DNA from: Ianthella basta
Taxonomy: Eukaryota; Porifera; Demospongiae; Verongiida; Ianthellidae
Assembly (NCBI GenBank): GCA_964019415.1
Contig: OZ025875.1
Coordinates: 1,867,001-1,931,000 of the forward strand
DNA: 64,000 nucleotides
Direction of reading: 5' to 3'
Both the position numbers and the translations under genes were made by a program. The notes beneath the pieces were generated by a model. That model did not search any database, was not told where the DNA came from, and saw only the letters and a list, made by a program, of their open reading frames with translations. Each line of letters begins with the position of its first letter. The stretch's first letter is position 1. Shown one piece after another: positions 1 through 9,900 of the stretch.

Positions 1-919
1 ACATTAGATGAGTTCACTCCCCAGCTTGAGCTGACATGTGAAGCTTATGGCACTCCTCCACCTGAAATTGTCTGGCTGAATAATGGCATTGCTCTGCAGA
101 ACATTCTGAACAGAAGAACCATCACAGTTGAAGATGGAGGATCATTTGGTGAACTGGGTAACATCACACACTCCACTCTCAGACTCTCAGAGGTGCAGCT
201 ATCTGATGCAGGAGAGTACACTTGTAGAGCAATCAGTGGCAATGTCTCCCCCATCCCTGGTACCACAACATGGACATTCTTGTTTGCAGTCACTGGTGAG
301 TCATTGACCCTGGTTGTTAGGTTGTAATGTACTTTAACTAAGCTGTACTTGTTTGGTTACTTCCCACTTTGCTCTCTTCACTTGTGTTGCTATTTTGTGT
401 CATATTTTTTCAGAACTGAATGAGTGTGATCCCAACCCCTGTCTGAATGATAGCGTGTGTGTGGATGGAGTGCGGAACTACACATGCAATTGTGCTTCAT
501 TCATGGATGGTGTACGGATATACTACACAGGAAGGAACTGTAGTACAGGTGAGAAGGAGAATTATATACAGTAAGTAAGTACACATGGGATTAATGCATT
601 ACTGTACATACTTCCCTTTGATTCTAATCTACAGTGGTTGACAATCGTGTACTAGTACTCCCCTCTGTTACGACACCTCCCACAAGTCAGATGGTGGGAC
701 TCAATGACAGGGTTACCCTGAGCTGCACTGCCACTGGGAACCCCACTCCAAACATTCGATGGTACAAAGATGGCATTGCAATTGAGGGCCCTCAAGCCAT
801 AGGGACTGAATTAGTGTTCCCAGAAGCAAGCCCAAATGAACGGGGATTCTACCAATGTGAAGCTTTCAGCAGCTTTGGCACATCGCCAAGATCTGTGGAA
901 GCAGTTATTCTAATTCAAG
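1..919 (+). CDS. Gene A exons: Ig - EGF - Ig
   Basis: Exon 1-295 is an Ig domain: strand-B Cys in LELTCEAYG, Trp in IVWLNN, strand-F motif DAGEYTCRA. Exon 414-548 is a Ca-binding-type EGF domain opening with NECDPNPC and ending GRNC. Exon 635-919 is an Ig domain (VTLSCTATGNP, IRWYKDG, RGFYQCEA). All three exons are flanked by phase-1 introns, so they can be shuffled without changing the frame. They match gene B exons 31424-31795, 31921-32058 and 32128-32406 almost residue for residue, which shows that the two genes are paralogues. Extracellular, probably adhesive; partner unknown. Confidence 0.88.
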
Positions 920-3900
920 GTTGGTGCAATGTAACATACACACAATTCTACAGTGTCTAATTTGATTAACAGAATTATGTACAATACAGGTATTGTCCAG
1001 TTTCGCATTCAACTTCTTCTTGAGGTGGAGGGAGACCTTACAAGGAGGAAGCGTCAAGCTATTTCCAATGAAGATATTATAGAAAGTGTGAGTTGCATTG
1101 TGAGAGAGAGTGAAATTATATATGTTATGCAGTACTATGCAATTGCTTCATTTCTATCAATAGAATACATTCGATTGTTATATTTGCACCTTTGCATTCT
1201 CTATTATTATAATAGTTGCAGTTGCAAACAGTGAACCAACCTCTAGCAGTGGAAGGAGACTATGTAGCCACTGTGTATTCAGTGGAACCTGCTGGGGACA
1301 ACACCACTGACATTGTGATCACCTTGGCAACCAACAGCTCTGAATCTCCTGCAAATCTCACTGAGCAGCTGACACAGCCTCTTGAACAAACACTGGAAGA
1401 AGTTACGGACATCAACGAGCAAATCTCATTTGCCATAGTGGCCACTGAGAGATATGGTAGGTGCATTTGTGAACTAGGACGATTCACCCAAGTTGCTGCA
1501 TACTGTTCGGTGTCCAGTGAATGGTGGTTAAATGAGCGGATCCTGATTGCTGTGTAAATGTTGATATTGTGGAATGTACAATTTGGCTATGGTTAGATGT
1601 GCTGTGTAGTCAAGCAATAAGAGCCTCAATCAGCTCCTTTCTTCTCTCATTAAGATGGTTGTCCCAAAGAGGAAGACTCACTCTGTAGTAATGTTGGTCC
1701 TGTGACTTGGCCTGAGACTGAGATAGGCCAGGTAGCCTCAGTCCCCTGTCCATGTGGGGTGAATGACCCACTAATTCAACAACTGAGAGGCACTCGGAGG
1801 TGTGGTGGGACCTTTGTAACTGGAGGAGTGTGGGAGGAGCCACAGTGTAACAGCTGCCAGTTCAGTAACACAAGATTAACCCTTTGCCAACTTTTTGAGG
1901 TTGGTGATTTATATTCAGTAGCTAGGAGTGGCTGTGGATATGTGTAAAATCAAGATAATGTAGCTCCTCATGACCATCTATGTACATAGCCATAATCCTG
2001 TTGACGTTTTCTTTCATGTGTTGCAACTTTTCAGATTGACAGCCCAGCCCAGCTTGCCAACGTCCTTGTTAATGTAACAGTTAACAATCAGGAATTTGAG
2101 AGTGAAGATGTCTCCCTCACTGTGGGGCTGCTGGACACTGTCACCAACTCCACTGAAGACTTGCAACAGCAGGATGTAAGTAGCTTCTCTAATGCATAAG
2201 ACCCAGGTAATGTAGCCGCCGGTTGCATTATCTATTCCCTCTGTGTAGGTTCAGATGGTAATGTAGCCACTGGTTGCATTTACTATCCTTTCTGTGCAGG
2301 TTCAGATGGATGTCCTCTCCATTGTGAGCAATGTGCAGCAAGTACCTGTTGAAGAGCTGGCAGCCAGTCAGGAATGGACAGGGTCATCAGATAGGTTTGT
2401 ATTTGCTTATGGTAGCTACGTGCTTCTTCCTTTTTCTTCTTGTTTTTGCTAGTTCCTTTGTTGTCCAGTCGTTGTTCTTGCTGCCAGTAAACATGTCTAT
2501 TCGTCCTTAGTACCCAAATGTGACATTGCTCCAGAGTTGAAAAATTATTCTTCCTCTCAATGGTGAAGGCTGTATGGAAAGAAGCGGAGAGCAATATGAG
2601 CATAGTTGCAGCTGTGCAAAGTGGATCAGTGGCCATGGGGTCGATGAAAATGCACCAATATGACAAGACCATAAAAAGACCCAGAATGCCAAGATCGCCA
2701 CTGAAAATGGCATACCTGGCAAATACCTGGTGTATATCCGTGAATATTTCACACGCAAATATTTCAACACTACTGTACCCAGCACCCGCAAATTTAAAAA
2801 CGAGAAAAATGTGAAAGTTATGGTGCATATGTCCTGTTAGAAATGTTTTGCATGTATCTATGTAGTATTGGAAATAGGAGTAACCGGGTTATCAAATGGT
2901 ATGTGGCATATGCTGCTTTAGGAAACAAAGAAATTATTACAGCAGTAGCTGCCTTCATGTACAGAAGGCAGTGCACTATGTAGCAGGTTTAAATAACATG
3001 TCCTACATATACAGTATGTACATAGCAACCCCATCATGTAGCCAGGTAGTATCCATGCAAACATGCCTGCAATACTGGTATATCTGTATACCACATTCAT
3101 GACTGTGTAGCTACTTTAGTTAGCCAACTTATTTATCTTTGCTAAATCAGTATAAATGTGTTTTCTAGACAGCTAAATAACTACCTAAATGCTGAATGGT
3201 GGATATAGTGCAGTTCAGTTGTCTCCTTTAATTGTTGGGAGTAGGCAAATGTCTCACATAATTTTGACCAATGAAATTCACCAGATGTACCTGTACATGT
3301 GGTAATGGTCAAAGACAGCATTCTTATTCATCTCATTCATAGACTCTTGGGGGCTGTGGAAGATGTGCTGAATGTTGTGGAAGTGACTCCTGAGACTCCA
3401 TTTGTGTTTGCTGCTCCCGAATTTGGTGTTCGAGTGGAGGGCCCTCCTGAAGACCTGGGGGAAGAGGAGTCCTTCACTCCCAACATAACAGGCTTGTTGA
3501 ATGATATAATGAGCAGCACAGCTGGAAACATGCCAATGAAAGAGGTACCAGAACTGCCACCAGCGAAGGTGACTCTTGCTTCAACTCTGCTGAATCAAGA
3601 TAACAATGGAAGTAGACCAAGTATATCAATGTCCATATTTGGGCGCGATTCTCTATTTCAGCAGCGGAGTAGCTTCATTATCAGAAATAAGCTTCAGCAA
3701 GAGAAGGTTGGAGGCATTGTGCTTGACATAACGTTGAGGTTGAATGGAAAAGTGATGAATATTGATCTCCCTCCAAACAGCAATGTAGTGCGTCCAACTT
3801 TCACTAAATCAATGGTGAGACTTTGTGCAGTTTGAGAGAATGAACATTGCAATATGCAGACTGTGTGTTCTAGCATTGCTGGTGGTCTTCTGACATGCAG

Positions 3901-6900
3901 CTTGCGAGAGATAAGGGTAACAATACAAAATGTCAGTTTTGGAACTTTACTGCTGATGGTAGGTAACTGGAATTTAGTTGTATTGTGCAGAGTGTTCAAT
4001 TTTACTGTGTGTGCATTTACACAGCACCAAGCTGTGGGTTGCCTGCATGTGCTGGAGATTATTGCTCATCTCATGCTGTTTCATTGGTTTTAGTATATAG
4101 TGGAGAAACAAATTAAACAGTGAAGTGATTACAATAAGGCACACATGCGCACTGCCTGTGATAAATGAAAAACAGTTCATAAAACAGTGTCAATATACAT
4201 AATATTACATAAATACCAAGGACATCCGAGAAATGTCAAATGACAACATGCACATTGTAATAAGAGATCAGTCTGCATGCTATGAGCTGTGTCTCATCTA
4301 CCATCGAGCCTCGCTGGCAACGAGGTCCAATGGCTGCTCATTGAGGTTTAGTTCCCTGGCTGGTTGGTGAAAAGAAGACCTGGCTCCGCGTAGGCACATG
4401 ACTGTAGAATCAATGATGGAGAAGGCCAGCTTGCAGCGGATGAAATACAGAGTGGTGCTGTACGGCTGTGACACTTTGGCGGAGATGAGACTGGCAAGCC
4501 TCTTGTACACAACTGTTGCCGAGGGGCCCCAGCCCCCACTTGTAGACATCACAAGGGGGGTGAAGGTGCCGTGTTCTACTTCCAAAACTCTCCTCTCATA
4601 TGTCCTGCGCTTCTCCTGCTCATGTCTTCTGTAGCAAGCTGCCGTTGTTGTCCTACAGTTTGATGGGGCATGGGAGTTAAAAACTCTCACGTCGAAGAAT
4701 GCGCTCCTTTTACTGTGGTCCCAGAAGTCTTGTGCTTTTATGTCTAGCCTGGCATCATCTTGCACATTAGTTGTTCTGAGGGAGAATCCCTCCCCTGTCA
4801 GCGGCTGGAGGACTGGTTCGACTGCCACATTGGGGCAGACCTCAGTCAGGAGCTCAGCGGTCAGGTCTCTGATCCGGTTGTGGCGGATGGATGGCAGAGC
4901 CCCCTTTGAGCAACTTAGGGCGTGGCCAACGCTGAAGGCTTCACCACATGGACAGTGTGACGGTAGTCGTGCAGGCTGCCATCCATACCGGACACACAAA
5001 GCATCCCTAAAGGCTTGCTTGTGCAGACTAAATCCATAGTCTGCAATAGGGATGGTTGTCAGCCATGCAGATGCCCCTTTCTCACTTGCTTGTTCCATTG
5101 CTGTCTGTTGTGGCTTTGATAGCTTTGCCTTGACACTGTCTGCTTCCTCGTTGACAGTCTGTCGGTTGCTCGACTGGACAGTAGCTTTAGCTTCTCTCTG
5201 TTCAGCCTGAGCTTGTGCTGGATAGCTGGTGCACTGCTGTTGGATCAGGGTTACCAGAGGCTCTGAGATTCTGGATGAGGCATTGAACTGGCTGCTGGCA
5301 CACTTGGTTGGATTTGAGATCCCAAGGCCCCCATGCCGGGCCGGGAGAGCCAACAAATCTCGCTCGGTGTCACTGAAGGCTTGCCTTCCAGTCAATGCTG
5401 GTAGAAAGCTATACCGAATTGCATCTTCCAGTGGTTGCATCTCATCTTCAATATCTGGTATGGTACGCATGATGAAAGTCCATTTAGCTGTCAGGCCATG
5501 GGTTAGGGCGGCGTACGCAGCCTGAGGCTGGGACATTGCAATTCTAGACAGACTCTCAATTTCAGAGACCCAGCCAACCACTTTGCCCCGGACGTACTCT
5601 TTCACAAAACTTCTACATCCCAGTGCAGCACCCAGGTGCCTTTCTCCATGTGCTGTTATCCTAATCCCTGTGCTTTGGAACTGCTCTTCTGCTGACTTGG
5701 CCTGTTCAGGCTTTACGATCAGCCAGGTTTTCTCTGCATTAGGGAAATAGCCAAACTGTGGGCCTTCTGCTTGGAGCCTGTCCCACCATCTACGAAGAGG
5801 GGCCAGTGTCCCCCCAGCAGATGCATCGTCGGCGTACCATGACTGTACCACTCCCTCTTTAAGGCTTTGAATTAATGGGAGTGTACCTATGGCGTACATA
5901 GCCATTGCGAGGGGGTCACCTTGGGTGGTGCCTTCCTGAGATCGAATGTGGTCTCCACCAATAAAAAGCTTGGCTTCACTCCGGTAGGCGTTGATTAGGA
6001 CTGGGGCAAGGATGGGGCATAGGATGTGCACATTTCTCAAAGCAGCCTGGCGATTCAATGAGTTAAAAGCATTGCTTGCATCCACTAGTAAGACTGCTTC
6101 AGTGTTGTCGTCCTCATACACCCTTCTCATTGCATGAATTCCTGCCTCGCATGCTGCATCTTGCCCTGCACATAGTTGAAGGCTACCGACAGTGCGCTGA
6201 ATGTCTTCCTGAGCAATGTGGAGGACCACCTTTCCAATGAGTCGTCTCAATATCTCTCCCACACCGATAGGTCGGATACCTGGGCTCTTGTCTAGAGCTA
6301 TGAGACGACTTGCAACTAGGGAAGAAATCCCGCGGGGGTCCACATAAGTCGAGCAAATCCTTCTGGTCAACCTGGCGATTGCTTCACAAAGCTCATTGGA
6401 TGTCCTATGAAAGGAGGAGCACATTCGCTTCCAGCCCTTTGCATTCATGCCTGATGGTCCAGCAGACCCAGACAATCGCTGGATTGTGGAACGAATCAAG
6501 GAGCCATCTATCTGCTCGAATACAATGGGGTGAGGTTCAGGGACTGATGGTGTCCCACTGATGGTAGAGGGTGCAGCTAGGTTGCCTGGTGGATGTTTGT
6601 CCAGCAGGTGATCTTTGACTGTTCTGCCATCGGGCTGAAGGCTGTCAAGGCCAAGACATCCAGTGTTACTCTGCTCAGTGACCAATCTTAGGGCAGCCTT
6701 CACGTTGCCAGCTGCCACTAGCTTTTCAAAGGATCGTGCCACCTTTGCACCATCGTGCCTTCTTTGCTGGCAGGTGTTAAGTCGGCTCTGAATGGTGCGA
6801 CCCTCGTGCAGGAGGGAGTCAATGTCTCCATCCTGCCACCTCACAAATCTGTCATTCAATCGCACAGAGAGATCCTTGCTTTTCGCTTTTGGATGGGGCT

Positions 6901-9900
6901 TCTGGAGCAGTAGGGCTGGTAGGACCATTACTGCCTTCAGCGCGATACCCTCCAGCGCGGTGGCATGACTGTAGGCATCAAGAAGTCGGGCTATCTCCTG
7001 AACAAAGAGTGTGCCTGCATTGCCTCTGGGGACATCGAAGAGGTTACACTTCCAGTGCACAGTTTCCTCGTAGGCTTTGTCGATAGCCCTGGAGAAGGAG
7101 TTCCCGTCCAGATTGCCCCAACGAAAATTGGGCGGGCCGAGCTCTTCAGGTTGTGGGAGATCAGGGACAGGTGGCTCGACAGGATCGACTGTCTCACATG
7201 ACCCTACACTCAAGGGCGTCAGAACAACGTCTCTGCGGCTCACAGCTGTATTATCTGCCGGGTGTATCAGCGCTGGCTCACCTGGGCTGGATCGACTTGA
7301 CATCGGTTGATTTTCACATTGATTCATCCGATTGGGGAGGCAGTCAGAGCAATGTCTCCTTGCCTTTCTGCAGCGACAGTTACTGCAACGTCCACTACCG
7401 GTACAGCGGCAGCACGAGGACATCGCGAGCACTGTGGGCAGCGATCAGACACAATCAGCGCTATTCTTCACACGAATCAAGGACCATCCGCCATTTTTTC
7501 GAAGTTCCAATCTTTTATTGGTTTTAGTCAGTGTTAGGCATGTCATGGAACAGATTAATGCGTACAATTATATATTCTAACAGTGCATTGTGTATAGGTA
7601 TAAAGTTGCCAGTGCATATCTGCTGTTCCATTCATAATGTACGTAGAGGGCTTTGGTGCATGGGACAGCAGAAGCTTCAGAGTGCTCAATGAAACTGAAG
7701 AGGAAGTGGAGTGTGGTTTTGATCATCTCACTCACTTTGCCATTCTCCTGGTGAGTGACATCTTTGAAGGAGGGTCCAGGCTGCTACATTACAGGTTGAG
7801 CTATCTATATGATAAAGGCCTGAGTGGCTAGGAAGACTCATCTTAAGGGATTCCACGGAAACGCTAGCCAAATCACAAATGAATCAGACGAAATCACATA
7901 GCCAAATTACAAATGAATCAGACGTTTCGGCAACTTACGTAGGTTGCCGAAACGTCTGATTCATTTGTGTATGCACTGGCAATTTTATACCTATTCCTTA
8001 GAATATACAGTACAAACAGGTATACAGATACAATGGAGCATGTTTGAGCATGCTCCAACCTACTGTCAGTTACCGACCCTCCGTAGGTTGCCGAAACGTC
8101 TGATTCATTTGTGTGATTTGGCTAGCGTTTCCATGGATTTCCTTAAGATAAGGTTGAGCTATCATGTGTTGTGTATCTGAATGCAATATAATGCAAGCAT
8201 GAGTAGAATGTGTATGTTGTGTACTCATTCTCATTGGAAAGTACTTGTATCACACACTTCTGACTATCTGTTGCAGGACATCAATCCCAACCCTGGTAAT
8301 GGTAATGGTAATGGTAATGGTAATAAGCTTGCCCTCACTGGGGTGTCCTACATTGGCACTATACTCTCCATCATTGGCCTCATCATCATTATCATCACAT
8401 ATCTTGGAGAGGGGTGAGTGCTACATGTGTTAGAAACAGAAAAGCTAAAGTAGATAAAGATGTTGATGTACTTTTGATACTTGTATGGTACAGAGGCCAA
8501 AATTGAGGTATTCCAATGGAGTATAGTAATTGTAGCATGGAATGTGCAAATGCACAGAGTGCAAATCATCTCCTTCATCAGATGCAAATAAAAGTGTTAC
8601 TTGCAGTGGATTATACATTTTAGAGAACAACTTGATGACTTTGAACTGTTGGCACAGCCATAAGTATATACACCAGACTAGCTTCAGAGTCCAGGTCCTG
8701 ACAGTATGCATATAGTATTCAACAGACAGACATCACTCTTAGAATCAGACAGTTAGGCAGTTACAGTGAAGTTTGCCTGTTGTTATGAAGATCTCACACA
8801 TGCTCCATTCAGGAGTCTAAGGAAGACTGTCCATGCAAAGCTGCTGATCAACCTCTGCTTTGCTCTGTTGGGGCTGTATGTCATCTTCATCATCAGCACT
8901 GTCTCAACTGGTGTACCTGTGCTCTGTGGAGTGGTCTCTGCTCTCATGCACTACTTCTTCCTGGCTGTGTTCTTCTGGATGGCAGCAGAAGCCATCCATT
9001 TGCACAGGTTGCTGGTGACTGTGTTCAAACTAGAGATCCAGGACTATGTCACCATTGCCATAGCAATATGCTGGGGTAGGTTGGCATGAAGTGCATGGAA
9101 TGAATGTTGTCAGATTCATCATTGCCTGACTGCATGAGCGGTAACAGGTGCAGAATGATGTCTCCATTTCCCTCCCTTTTTGCACTTGTAGTGGTTCCAG
9201 CATTTATTGTGGTGTTCTCCTTAGCTCCACAATATCAGAACTACATCCACCCACAATTGTAAGGACTATATACTAACAAGTAATGACATTGTCAGTAGTT
9301 ATACTCTCTTTCTCCTGCTCCCGATTGCAGCTGCCGTGTATATGGCTATTCTTTCTGGATTGGTCTGCTCGTACCATTTGGTGCCATCTACATTATGAAC
9401 TGGATATTATTCATCCTCATTTTTACCAATCTGGTGCGTAGGCCCAATGTCAGGAAGGAGACCAGCAACAATGGGAACCTTCGCAAACTGAAGGAGAACT
9501 TTATGATTGCCTTGGGACTGTCTCTTCTCTTTGGAATGAGCTGGGCCATTGGTCTGCTAGCCACCAGTGATCTTACTGCTGGAGTGCGCTACCCTGCTGA
9601 GTGGGTCTTCACCCTGACTACTGCCTTCCTGGGTGTGTACCTGTTTGTACTGTATATTCTTAGGTCTCCAGAAGCACGCAAATTTTGGAGGAAGTGGATC
9701 TGCCCATGTGTGAAGGAGAAGGAAGATGCACCCTCAACCAGCACAAACGCTCTCATTAGGACAAGATGGGGAACTTTATCTTCCACTGTCAGATCCTGGG
9801 GAGGAACATTGAAAATAAACAAGCTACGGCGTAGTAGGAATAATTCCAATGCACTTAACAGTACCCTGACTCGAAACCCGCCCTCGTCTTCGGCCAATCC

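Noticed and set aside
6310-7527. Plus-strand ORFs inside the retroelement
   Set aside because: Shadow frames of the 1044-codon minus-strand ORF, without domains.
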